Positions 36,815-48,001 of a DNA stretch of 64,000 nt are shown here, piece by piece (position 1 is the first letter of the stretch; each line of letters starts with the position of its first letter). The stretch spans positions 2,227,870-2,291,869 of the forward strand of contig NW_025064880.1 in assembly GCF_019112545.1 (NCBI RefSeq), in the 5' to 3' direction. Under the pieces are notes generated by a model. That model was not told where the DNA came from and searched no databases. It was given only the letters and a program-made list of their open reading frames with translations. Position numbers and translations under genes: made by a program. Source of the DNA: Guyanagaster necrorhizus (taxonomy: Eukaryota > Basidiomycota > Agaricomycetes > Agaricales > Physalacriaceae).

Positions 36815-38740
36815 TGACATGCCCTCTCTATGTTCAGGCATGTAAAATTGCAAAAATTGTGAATACATAGACTGCATTCCAGTCTAGTAAGCATGTAACT
36901 GAGAATAGGATAAGAGCACACAGAAACCTAGCCATCATAAGGCTAAACTGAAGTAACAATAAGCAGAGTGCATGGCCTAGTAACAGACTAATACCAGAGA
37001 GGTTAGACTGCATGTGAGGTCCTAGCACTTGGCTCTAAACATGCCAATACCATTACAAGGAGACATGCTAAAAATAAAAAGACTATGATAAAAATATGAT
37101 CAGCAATTCTGATCACATTGATCAAGGATGCACAGCTATTGATGCACATGAGACATGCTTTAGAACAGAAACCCAAAGAAAGATATCCAAATAACTGAGT
37201 GTTGAACCAAGAATTAAAATAATAGCCACAAAGGAATAGATAGAGAAATACTACTCTCAGAGATGAGTAGCACACATACCACTCAGAGACTTGCATGCAT
37301 ACCTATAGTGCCTTAGTGCATGTAACACAGCAAGAGACTCTGCATCATACCAAAGTATGATATATACCTATTAGATAGGTTGATTGATGCATGTCAGACC
37401 AGAAACAGTGCATTTTGTGAGCCAGATAGAATGTCCAGATACAGAAAAACAGAACATAGCCATGGTGGCTGACTCCTAGCATGAGAGATAACCCCAGGGG
37501 TCTGAAACAGTTTACTGCTGTCAGGTATGTGTCACTGGAAAAATAAGAAAGTGAGCAGATCTAGCTAGGTCAGCTAGCCAATGTTAGCTAGCAAGAAAAC
37601 AGTGAACACAGTCCTGATTCAGAAGAGAACAAGCATAGCAACTGCAATATGCATGCAAATAATATCTGCAGAATCTGGCAGTGTCCTGCACTTTGAAGAT
37701 ACCATAGTAGGGTTGTATTAGTAAGTACTACAGTAGAGTATTTAAATACCACATTGTATGAGTAGAAAGGAGAGTTTTCTGACCCCCCACAGTTGCAGTG
37801 TATTGGGCACAGAAAGCCTTGCACTCTAGCTCTGGGTTTGTGTTTGTAACTTTGGGCAAGAGAATAAATCACATTATTGAATATCATTGAGAGAGCTTTA
37901 AGAACTAAGCAAGGCATTGAAGCTCATAAAGGACTTGAGCCTAGTTTGATAAGAGGTTTTGAATTGCACTCTAACCTGAGAATAAGAGAGCAGTGTCTAA
38001 AGGACATCATCTTGAGTTTTTAAAGTATTTGTGATGCACAGCATTACAGGTGGCAGAGGTTCAAACCCTTTGGCTTGATTAGTGTGTGCTTTTTATGTTA
38101 TTTCCACAGATTGGCAGAGGTTTAAACCCTTTGGCCTGTGAATGGGGTTTTAGTGTGATATTTCCACAGATTGGCAGAGGTTCAAACTCTCTAGTCTGTT
38201 AAACCATGTTTTATTGTGTTTTGTGTCTCTAGATCACATAGGTTTGAATCCTGTGAGTCTATAATCAGTTTGAAAACTTGTGAACAGAGATCTATGCTCT
38301 TTGGCACTTGTGGACATGTTTGTGATTGGTTTTTGCTTAGAGCATAAAGCTTTGAGTCATGTATTATGTGTGTTAGAGATTTTGAGTTGATCTGAGCTGT
38401 GCTTAGAACCTTTTGAGAGTTTTGTGAGAGTGTTTCAATGTATTGTATTGAGCTGCAGTACCCTTTGCCTTGAGGCCTGGCAACACCTGTTGCCACCTCT
38501 TGTTTTGATAAAACAAAAAGCTTTGAGACTTAGAGAGATCTAGAACTGTTGTATATATACTATTGCTGTTTATATGCTGTGGATTCATTGAAGAAGACAA
38601 TTATATTTGTTGATTACTACTTTTATCACATTATAATCCCTCTATGAACTAAGAGTTTTGTGTGTGTTGGTGTGAGTGTGATCAGTGGGTAGTGCTCTGT
38701 GGTATCTATTTTCACCTTGCACACACTCAGATTCTCTTCA
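36815..38740 (+). repeat. D1: 1.93-kb non-coding LTR-like repeat
   Basis: Has TG...CA ends (TGACATGCCC and CTCTTCA) and matches D2 (52593-54309) along its whole length in the opposite orientation. No coding capacity is visible. A palindromic GTATTTAAATAC lies near 37738 and could be a TATA region. Flanking 4-mers GCAT/GTAT may be a target duplication with one C-to-T change. Probably a solo long LTR or a non-autonomous LTR element; no internal domain was seen to decide. Confidence 0.6.
38052..38232 (+). repeat. Three tandem copies of a 60-61 bp unit inside D1
   Basis: GGCAGAGGTTCAAACCC-like starts at 38052, 38113 and 38173, with spacings of 61 and 60 bp. D2 has a single copy. This accounts for most of the length difference between D1 and D2. 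Confidence 0.8.
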
Positions 38741-40358
38741 GTATATACCAGGTACTGGTGGTTTGAATAGAGAATGCCAAGTAAACAGCATGCTTTGGCT
38801 GTACCAGCAGGGTATTTGGTAGTGGTTGAACCTTGTACTTAAAGGCTGGAAGTGCCTTTAATGGATTCTCCAGGTGATTCCTATTATATAAATAGATAGC
38901 ATGGTTAGTAGCTGCATATTATAAAATATACCACCTTTCTTCATCATCTGCTATCAAGTATCTCCTCCCCAGAGAAGTAGCTCTCCAGCTTCTTTCCTTC
39001 AGCAATTCTGTTACCCCCTCACAATATAGTCTCTTGAATTCCTGCACTTGAGTTCTCTGTATTTCTTCTTCCAGTGCTTCTTCATTGATTTCTTCATATT
39101 CAAGCTATAGATCAATCTCAATGAGAATGTCCTTTTCATTCTTGTTGCTCTCTATATCCTCATCATCTCTCTCACTCACCTCACTCTCTTCAAGGTAGTT
39201 GGCAGGTGGATCATAGTTAGATGGCTTGGGAACTTTGAGGGTCACTGGAGAGCTCCCTACCAGTTTTGGTGCTAGGAGCAAGCTGATGTCAAGATCAGAA
39301 AGGTCTGGCCCTGTTTCTGCATGCTCTGCTCTCCTCCATCCTACAGCTATATCAGTGAAAGTTTGCATAGAAGTTGTCATTGAGGAAAAGAGCAGTAATA
39401 TGGCCACATAAGAATTATCAGAGGTCCTGCTCAGAGACTTGAGTTTCTGAGAGTACTTGGATTCTATACTCAGCAAGAATAGAGCTGGCATCCAAGAGGT
39501 TGGAGTTGGTACTACTGGTACCAGTGCTCTCCTTATAGATCAGGGAGGGAGGTTTATAGTCATCATCATAGTCAAGACCTTAGATCTCATCTGCAGTGAT
39601 GATAGTTCCTGGCTGAGACCAGGAGTCATCATCAGTATCTAGGCCTCACTCACAGGAGCTGCTGTCTTTGTTGTTGGCCTCTGTATAGAGACCATAGGGA
39701 TCAGATGAGGCTGAGTCCCACTCTGTGGTCTATTGCTCCCACTCCCATTGTTGGTACTGTGCAGCATATCTGAGTGTTTGCTTCTTCTGTTGTCAGACCA
39801 ATTTTCACTCAAAGAGCTCTTTGGCCTGATGCTTCTGCTCAAGCCAACTGAGTCAGTCATGAATGTCATCAGCATAGAGATTGTATCTCTCTGCTTCATA
39901 CTCTCTGGCAATATTGTAGAGAGCATTTGGAGATGAGGAGGTGAGACTAGGGGTTGCAGAGACAGGACTCTCAGTAGAAGTGACATATCTGAAGTGTTCT
40001 TCCACTGCAATTCTTCGAGTGATTTCAATGGAGTCTCTGGTATGGTCTCCAATACTAGGTTCAGGAGGTGCAGTGAAAGGGTCAGAGAATGATGACTCCT
40101 CAAAGAAGTCATCAGAGAGGTCCTCATCCTTGTGGTTGGAGATTGGCAGAGAGATCCAAGAGACTCATAGCAGGAACCACAGGTTTTGGAACCTATAGTT
40201 CTGATGCTCATCATTTTGACTAGTTATTCCAGAGGGTCCAGCTGGTCAGGGTTCTTCTTCTTCTTGAGTGCTCTCTTCATTCATGCCACTATGTCTGGTT
40301 TCAGACATAGTTTTAAGCATGGGCTGAAAGAAAGTTTGGGCAGAGGGAGGAATGTCTT
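38741..40358 (-). pseudogene. B4 ORF1/Gag N-terminal region, between D1 and B5
   Basis: Carries the overlapping ORF1 and Gag frames. ORF1 reading includes FFEESSFSDPF (about 40100), a Gln-rich helical stretch (about 39850-39740) and YKPPSLIYKESTGTSS (about 39540). The Gag reading 39491-39105 gives an acidic ESEVSERDDEDIES region. It is cut at 40358 by B5 and resumes at 48438. The target copy GTCTT is at 40354-40358. Confidence 0.7.
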
Positions 40359-40794
40359 TGTTAGGCCCAAAGGTCATGTGGGCAGTTACATGTGATAAAC
40401 GGGTGTTCCTTCGCACTTTGAGGAATCGCCCGAGTCCACTGGTTGTATATCTGCATGGTGTGACTCAAAGTCAAGTATTGACTCAAGGTAGTTTGGTGTG
40501 TATAAACTTTAGCTCGAAGCTGGGGTTTACCAGCAAGAGCGTTGGTCCTTAAATACTATACAGGTAGTCCTAATTATATCACTACTTATTATGTCTGTCT
40601 GTGTCCATGGTGTCTGTTGCCCTCGAGCATCGAAACTGTTCATAAAAGGGTGATTGTGTCATTGTTGGGCCTGACTGTCATGACGACTCAGTGATCAAGT
40701 TAGTTGTGCTGACTAAGCTTTCACACAGTCTTGTGCTCTTTCTGACTAAGCGTGAATAGGGGTAAAGGCGAGGAAAAGAAAGAAAATCGTAACA
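40359..40794 (-). repeat. B5 3' LTR (subfamily I)
   Basis: 436 bp, TGTTAGGCCC...AATCGTAACA. At several sites one LTR has TG and the other CA, implying an ancestral CG (for example positions 31-32 of the LTR). Confidence 0.97.
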
Positions 40795-40810
40795 TTACCC
40801 CCCACTTAAG
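40795..40810 (-). other. B5 polypurine tract
   Basis: CTTAAGTGGGGGGTAA in the element sense; it starts about 18 nt after the Pol stop. Confidence 0.88.
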
Positions 40811-40828
40811 ACCATCATCCTGATAGCG

Positions 40829-43800
40829 TTAATTAAGGGATAGTTCATATTCATGTATGGCATCGTCAGCGTTCATATATTTTTCATTTATCCATTGGTT
40901 TGATTCAGGTCCGTACCCTTTTCAACTGACAAGGTAGTCCACCATTGATGTTGTCTCACCACCATGGGCCTTGACCTTCCGAAGTTTGTGGTTTAGGACT
41001 TGGTCAATTTCATAATGTTCTTCATCGTTGATTAGGTCGGGTGGTGGGGACAGTGATTGTACCTGGTTCGGGAAGGCTGGGGCAATGTATGGGGATAATA
41101 GGGATTCATTGAACACATTGTGGACTTTCCAGGTAGCAGGAAGGCGGAGTTTATAGGCGGCTATGCCGACTTTCGCTAGTATTGGAAAGGGACCAGTGCG
41201 TTTGTCGGCGAGTTTTCATTTAGGACATGGTAGATGTAGGTTTGTTGTATCAAGCCAGACTTTGTCATTGACTTGATAATCGTGTGAGGGTCGGCGATGT
41301 TTGTCATATTGCTTTTTCATCGTCAATGCAGCTTTCTCAAGTGCTCGTTTTGTCTCTGCATGGATATTGTTCATGGTGGTGGCAAAACTCATAGAGGTGG
41401 GAGTTGTCATTTTATAGCGGTCTGTCTGGGTAACAAACAGGTGTCGGCTGTAGTTGACAAAGAATGGCGTTTGTCCTGTGGCAGAGTGTATCCGATTGTT
41501 GTGTTGGAAGGCGGCGAGTGCCAGCCATTCAATCCAGTCATCTTGGCGATAGTTGATAAATAGTTGGAGATATTTTTTGACTTCTTGGTTTGCATGTTCC
41601 GTCTGTCTGTCGGTTTGGGGGTGATAGGCTGTGGATGCATTTCATTTGATGTGCAGCAAGTGATATAGGTCGTCGAGGAATTTTGAAACAAATTGTGGTC
41701 CCTGATCTGATATGATAACTTGGAGCATTCTATATTTGGCGTATACCTCGTCTTGTAGGATCTTGGCCCACTCTTCTGATGTTAGTTCCGTTGAACATGC
41801 GACCGGAATTATTGCTTTAGAGAATCGGTCCATGATGACAAGGATTGCGTCGTAGCCATTGCAGTCTGGTAACCCAGTAATCATGTCCACAGAAATGTGG
41901 GTCCATGGCTGTGAGGGTATTTTGTTTGGATGTAATGGGGCTGCTTTGGACTGTGTAGACGCCTTTCCCCTCTGGCATGTTTCACAGGCTTTGACATAGG
42001 TAGCGATGTCATTGCTGAGTTTAGGCCACCAATAGTTTCGGAGAACAAGTTCTTTAGTTTTGGTGATGCCCAGGTGCCCTGCCATTGCGTGATCATAGCA
42101 TGTTGCGATGATTTCCCCATGTAGGCTTTGGACTCGTGGGACATAGATTCTTCCATCATATCGAATCATCCCTTCTTCCTTTGTCATTCCCCTCTCATGA
42201 TTAAGCGAAGCAGCGATCCTTTGATCCCATTGATGTGCGTCTCGGGTCATGCTTCTGATGTGTTCATGAATCTCTTCCTCCATTGGCATTATTAATGCCC
42301 AAAAGTGTTCTGGACATAAGAGTATGATCCCTGTGTTGTCATTTTCCCCTTGATTGTGATCTGCATGACGGGACAGGAGGTCAGCCTTTTTGTTGGTGAC
42401 CCTGGCCTTGTGGTGAAGTGTGTACTGGTACTGAGCAAGTTCAGTCACCCATTGGGCTTGCCGATGGTTTAACTTCTGCAGTTGATGGAAATACCTGAGA
42501 TTCTGGTGATCCATCCAGATCTCAAAGGTGGCAACAGCCCCGACTAGGTAGTGCTACCATTCTTCCAGGGCGAGCATTATGGTGAGCAACTCCTTGTCAT
42601 AGATTTCATAATTTCGTTCCGTTACGGTCAAGGCCTTGGAGAGAAAGGCGACCGGCTGCCACCTTCCATCCTGTTCCTGGGATAGTACTGCTCCTATGGC
42701 CCCCTCACTTGAATCGGCCTCGATGCGGAATTTTCCCTCTTGGGATGGTATCACCAGGACTACATCCTCCGCCAGTCGTCACTTCAGGTCTTCGAAAGCG
42801 AGTTGTTGGGGGTTTCCCCATCCCCATGGGGCTTTCCCAGTGAGTTGTGTCATTGGGTGGACGATCTTGCTATAGTCTCGGATGAACCTCCTATAGAAGT
42901 TGGTAAAGCTAAGGAAGGATTGTAGTTCCTTCTTTTTGGTAGGTATTGGCCAGTCCGTTACTCCTGCAACTTTGACTGGGTCCATTCGAATACTCCCTTC
43001 CCCGATGATGACTCTGAGATATTCAGTTTCCAATACCTCGAATTCACATTTCTCCGCTTTTAGAAATAATTTGTGCTTCCTCATAAGAGTGAGTACCTGT
43101 CGGACTAGGTCACGGTGCTCTCCCCTGGTTTTGGACATGATGAGGATGTCATCCAGGTAGATAGTGACTTTTCCTGTGGTGATGAGGTCCTTGAAAATGT
43201 CGTTCATCATCCACTGGAAGGTAGCAGGGGAGTTTGTTAAGCCAAAAAACATGACAGTTGGCTCAAATAACCCTCAGTTGGTTCTGAATGCTGCTTTCCA
43301 CTCATCCCCTTCCTTGATTCAAATGTTATTGTATCCCCAATGGACGTCGAGTTTGATATAGTATTTGGCTCCTTGGAGTTTGTCCATTAACTCCGATATC
43401 AGTGGCAGGGGGTATCGATTTTTGATGGTCATTTCATTTAATTTTCAATAATCCTGAACCGGTCAGAGCTTGCCATCCTTTTTCTTTACAAAGAAGAAGG
43501 GGGAGGCCATGGGGGATTTCGATGGTCGAATCCATCTGGAGGATAAATTCTCCTCTAGAAATTTGTCGAGTTCCTGCTGTTCCTGATTTCTGAGGGGGTA
43601 GGTTTTACAGTCTAGGTTTGCGTTAGCATTGGGAATTAGCTCGATCGCATGATCCCAAGGCTTTGGTCATGGGAGTTCATCAAAACTCTCTTTCTCAAAG
43701 AGGTCTCGATAGTCATGTGCCCATTTGGGCACCATTTCTTCGAATGTCTTCTCCTCCCTCCCCTCGTTGGCCTTGGCCGCTAGATCGTTGGCATGATGTA

Positions 43801-44707
43801 TCACTTGAATGTGGATTTCTTTCTGCAAGTCGACTGCCAGGATGGTTTCACCGTCTTCCATCTCCTCATCCCATCGATCCTCTGGGTCTTCGTTGGGCAG
43901 TTCAAATGGGATTTTCCGGCATCGACATCGTGTGAATGTGAGTCACCCGGTTTTCCAGTTAATGAGCGGATTGTGTCGGATGAGCCAGTCATGCCCTAAG
44001 AATAATTTCTTGGTCCCAAGGTCTGTTATGGCCAGATCGATCCTTTCGGAATGATCTCCGATAGTTAGTCGGAGTTCAACAAACTCTGTGATCGACCCAG
44101 CTTGATTTTTTGTTCCATCGGCGTTGTACACCAGTATAGACACAGCAGTGGATCAGGTGGGGAGTTTGTGCTGCTGAACGAAGGTCTGGTTGATAGAACT
44201 ACCAGTGCATCCGCTGTCGATCAGGGCGGTTACTGAGTATGTGGTTCGGTTGGTTAGAGTTTCGATTTGTGCTTTGGTTATCAAGTCTCTTCTGGGGGTT
44301 TTGGTTCGTTGGACAAAATTCAGTGTGTTCTTTAGTTCGTCCAACCATTCCAGGGCTCGACTTCGCTCAGCCTTCCTTAATTCTTCTACTGCTTCGGTAG
44401 TGGCTTCGTCGGTCCTGACTCGGTGTATCCACCTGTGTAGAATGGATTTTGCCGCGCTTTCGTCTACTGCTTCCTTGATGGCCCTCCATGTCCATTTGGT
44501 TTCGAATGGTTTGAGCCATTGTTTGGGACCCTCTGCCCTTGTTCGGCCCGTAGGCATTTGAGATTTGTTTTGCGACTCTTTAGGGTGTGTGTCAACTGTT
44601 CGGGGTATATTTGGATGCGATGTAACTACAGAGGTATCATAAGTTTGTACAATGGTTGAGGCCTGCACACCATGAAGTCCTTTGGCCGATCCAGTGGAGT
44701 CACTCAC
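40829..44707 (-). pseudogene. pol: B5 Pol: protease, RT, RNase H, integrase, chromodomain
   Basis: About 1290 codons in one register. Protease ALIDSGCTGSS about 44230-44200; RT with VTIYLDDILIMS about 43165-43130; RNase H about 42740-42400 (IEADSSEGAIG, NYEIYDKELLTIMLA); integrase finger H-H-C-C about 42105-41975; catalytic D in VDMITGLPDC (about 41890) and D in ISDQGPQF (about 41710). The expected Glu in NQExExKYL reads Lys (NQEVKKYL, about 41570), a G-to-A change. Chromodomain 41040-40835 with a TGA replacing the Trp of YLVSW. About a dozen stops, nearly all TGA where CGA or TGG is expected. Pol lies in the -1 register relative to Gag. Confidence 0.95.
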
Positions 44708-46719
44708 TGGTCAGCCTTGTCTTTTACTTCCTCGATCTTCGTCTCCTTTTCCAGTTCCTCGTCTTCCCTTTGTAACTCAGCAATTTGTGCTCGGATATCT
44801 TTGCAGGTTCATTTCTTCTTTGGGCAATCTTTAGCCATGTGGCCTTTTAGCCTGCAGTTGAAACACTTTCCCTCTTTCTTCATTCGGTCGATATCCATTG
44901 GCTTCCCGGCACCGGTATATGTGGTTCCTGTCCTGGTCTTCTGAGTACCATAGCTTGGTGCCATAGGAGTCCCTGATGATTTCCTGGCAGTTTGCCCTGA
45001 CTTATTCGGGGTTGGTGGCGTCGTTTTCTTGCCATACTCTTGCAAGGTTGAAGCTTTCACTTTCTGCCTTTGTCATTCCTTGTACATCTCGATGATCCTT
45101 TCCTTCCACTTGTCATATCCTACAGGCATCAATATTTTGATGCCCATGGCCGAGATCATCATGAGGTATGAGGAGGGGACTCCTCGTTTGAGGGCTTCTA
45201 CCATTCTCCCATCATTCGCAATGTCTTCCCTGATCCCTGCAAGCTTGGCGAGTCATTCCAACTTGTCAAAGTAATCCATGGCTGCCTTATCTCCCATTTT
45301 GTACTCCTTGATCTTCTGTTTGTATACTTCTTGAATGGCAGGGTCGATAAATTTGTCGTTCAATATGCATTTAAAGACCGGCCATGAGAGATATCAGTAA
45401 TGTTCCCTCGTGGTGGATTGGAAATTTGGGGAGATCAAGATCCACCATGTCTTGGCCTTATCTTCCAGATAGGAGGTGGCAAATGTGACCTTGTTCATGT
45501 TGGTCCCGATGTACCCGACGTAGACTTCGAAGTACTGTTCGCAGTCTACCAGAAATCGGTCGATGTCATTGGAGGCTCTCTTGAAAGGGTGAGGTTTTTG
45601 GAGGAGATTGAGGTGACATTGTAGAACATTAGCATTGTGAGGGAGCAATCCCATCGGATTGGGCCAGCCATCGAATGGCGGCTGTTTCCATTCCTCAGGC
45701 GGCCCAGAGAACGAGTGTAGTGAGTTGTTGTCAGCGACTGGGCTGCCTTTTGGATTTTCTACGCGAATGATGACTCCATCCCATACCGTGAATCTGAGGC
45801 GAACCACCTCAGGGTCATCTTGAACGGGAGCCTTTCTGCTCGATTCTGCCTGGTCTGAGGGCGGTTGTCCTCCAAGAAGTCGGCTTCCCCTGCCGGTCCA
45901 GGGGTTCTGAATTTTGGCGGGTTGCCATGCTGGCCAATTTCTAGTTTGGATGAGCCGTGAAGCCATACTTCAGATTGATGGGTTGATGTCGGCCTGGCTT
46001 CAGATTGAGGGAGCAGTGTAGATTGCTCGTTTCGGAGGTACAGGAGGGGTATGCAGCATTGGTGCCAGTGCCCTCGGCTTGTTGGAGGATTGATATGGGG
46101 GTATCGGCATGAGTGGGTCCTCTGGATGCTGCAAGCCGTATTCCTTCTATGCGTATTCTGTCGCGGCATACTGCAAAATTCTTTTTCTTTCAGTTTCTTC
46201 TGCATACTGATATTCCAGTCCTAGTGATGTCGCTTGCCAGCATGTGTCTTGCCATAAAAAGTTCCTCCCCTGCTCATACAGCTCCTGGTATTCTCTATTC
46301 CTTGCTCTTTCCACTTCTTCCCTTAAGGCTTCTTCATCAGTGTCCTCTCCTGCTTGCTCCATCTGTTGTATATATAGGTCATCACTGTCCTCCTCGTCCT
46401 CCTCGTCGCCCTCATCCCCGCTGTCTCCTTCCTCGAGGAGGGAATGGATGGGCTGGTCGTAGATGGATGGTACGGCTGGTCGAAGGGTCGTCGGGGACCC
46501 CTCTATTGATTTGAGTGCTGGGCCCAGCGGCCTCTCGATCGCTGGTTTGGGTGATGGGAGAGTTCCTGAGTTGGCTGTAGTGTGTCCCTTCGTGCGCTCT
46601 CGTCTCCTCCAGTTCTTGGCTATAGAGGCTGAAGTGTTGTTGGAACTCAGGGTTAAGGAACTGTCGAGCGACTCTGCTGCCCAGGAATTGCTAGAGAGCC
46701 TGGTCGGAGACATGGGCAT
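44704..46719 (-). pseudogene. gag: B5 Gag
   Basis: Particle protein. The ATG at 46719 (MPMSPTRLS) is the best start; ATG 46848 is an alternative in the same frame. Domains: Ser/Pro-rich head, very acidic stretch (GDEGDEEDEEDSDD, about 46420-46380), Gln/Glu helical part, Gag core about 45590-45400 (DIDRFLVDCEQYFEVYVGY), continuation FIDPAIQEVYKQKIKEYKMG about 45355-45300, and CCHC knuckle CFNCRLKGHMAKDC about 44868-44827. It ends TGA 44704-44706. A handful of stops interrupt it. Its first part overlaps the end of ORF1 by at least 308 nt. Confidence 0.9.
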
Positions 46720-47944
46720 TGTCGGATACTCAGAGCCTGTAGGCTCCGAGGACGGAGTCAGTGTCCGAGGAGATGGTATCGGTGCGGGTAGGATATTCGG
46801 GGGTGGGAGATTGAGGTTCCTCTGCCCTCCCTTGTCTGATGGCCTCATTCCAGCTGACAATGCTGGCGGGTCCTGTCCAAGGGTCGTCTTCTGAGTCAGG
46901 TTCTCTGAAGGGAGACCCTGAGTCAGTGCGGAGTCCGTACCCACTAGGGGAGGTGGACCTCAGCCTCTTGGCTTCCTCCCTCCTTCTTTGTGCCCTTCTT
47001 TGCCTGTCATATTCTGCGGCCTTGTACTGCTCTCAGGCCTCTTCTCGTACGTAGTCGGCGAGCTCTTCCTGAGTTCGCCTAATCTCCTCCTCTCGGTTCT
47101 GATTCTGCTGCTGCTGCTGTACCGCCTCATTATAATCAAAGGGAACGGTAAGATTCCAGTCTGGGAATATTCGGTGTATAATTCTGTCTCATGCGGCTCT
47201 TCCCCTTTTGCTGGTGGTTCCAACTTCGGGCTCACTACCCATGTGGAGGTGTCAGTAGGGGTCTCCTGCCACAGAGATGGCAATCTCTGCGTTCGCATAG
47301 TCGGGGTGGATAGTCCTTCCATGTGGGTCGTCGATCCCCAGCCTACTGACGGACTGGCTGGAGCTGGAGTTGGGCTCGATGGGGGTCTCGGGGGGGTTCT
47401 GGGGGGAGTTGGGACTTTCATGGGGTCCTGTAGCCATCCGAGCAGCATCAAGGGAGTCCCGAGCACAGTTTCCAATCCCTGAGGGAACTGGGGAGGGGGA
47501 ATGCTTGGGGGGGGTGGTTGGAGCGACGTGGTCAGAGACCTCTGCGGGCTCCTGAATGACGTTCGTCATCCACAGGTTCCGGAACCCTGTGAGAGCAGGG
47601 TGGCGGTTTCAGCTGTTTCATCGAGGGGAGTATTGGGGTCCTTCCTCGTGAAGGCTCCCCGGATTTGAGTTGTTATCCCCAGTTTCTGATAAGGGTCCCC
47701 CTTGCAGGAAGAAGGACAATCTGGCAGAGGGGGGGATGTCATGGAAAGGGAGGTCAGAGGTTACATTGCGTAGAATTTATTGAATCTGCTGGAATGCCTG
47801 ATAGTGCCTGACTATCCAAGCTGTTACTGATTGTCGTCCTCGGCAGAGGGTGATAATGGCTAGAAGTCTGAGCAAGGTTCCTATGATGGAAGCGATAAGC
47901 TCAAAGAAGTTGTGATTTAGGTCTGCAGTTGTCGCTGGAGGCAT
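46412..47944 (-). pseudogene. B5 ORF1: about 510-codon accessory frame with hydrophobic N-terminus
   Basis: First frame after the primer-binding site. ATG 47944, then a hydrophobic stretch (LIASIIGTLLRLLAII, residues about 16-31), QSVTAWIVRHYQAFQQIQ, and a TAA (47777-47779) where other copies keep coding. Beyond it: Pro-rich region (47560-47330), Gln/Arg-rich helical region (47110-46960), SDTDSVLGAYRL (about 46750), and PFPPRGRRQRG before TGA 46412-46414. Start and stop share a frame. The same stop position is TGA in B3 (51012) and TAA in B6 (62057). I recognise no family. A signal-anchor or membrane-binding helix is possible. It overlaps Gag, which is in the +1 frame. Confidence 0.65.
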
Positions 47945-47987
47945 TCGGTTTCTCAGCACAATTGGGCTTGAGAAAGGGAAGGTAGGA

Positions 47988-48001
47988 AGCTTCAAGCTAA
48001 T
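47988..48001 (-). other. B5 primer-binding site
   Basis: Plus strand AGCTTCAAGCTAAT touching the 5' LTR. The LTR start motif is AGCTTCGAGCTAAA in the element sense, so the RNA 5' end would pair over 13 nt with one G:U. Self-priming rather than tRNA priming is inferred. Confidence 0.75.

Noticed and set aside
38052..38232. CRISPR-like array
   Set aside because: Only three diverging units with no constant repeat plus unique spacers, no cas genes, and eukaryotic context.
38041..38260. tRNA genes suggested by GGTTCAAACCC motifs
   Set aside because: No acceptor stem, D-arm or anticodon arm folds around the motif, and the motif recurs at 60-bp spacing, too short for tRNA genes.
39639..40214. 191-codon minus-strand frame in B4
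   Set aside because: It lies in the shadow register; the neighbouring frame carries the conserved ORF1 features (FFEESS, Gln-rich helix, YKES), so this one is open by chance.
46463..46894. 143-codon plus-strand open frame inside B5
   Set aside because: Opposite-strand shadow of the GC-richer ORF1/Gag overlap. It has no match in the other copies and no recognisable domain.
46960..47475. 171-codon minus-strand frame in B5 as the Gag N-terminus
   Set aside because: Although in the Gag register, it ends at a stop at 46957 and reads Arg/Pro/Ser-rich low-complexity sequence. The other frame (47569-47252) is the one conserved as ORF1.
46988..47482. 164-codon plus-strand open frame inside B5
   Set aside because: Antisense to ORF1. 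The open length is explained by few stops in the less decayed B5, and no other copy keeps it.
46412..47944. ORF1 as an envelope-like gene
   Set aside because: It lies before Gag, has only one N-terminal hydrophobic segment, and shows no signal peptide, cysteine pattern or fusion-peptide layout. Env genes lie downstream of pol.
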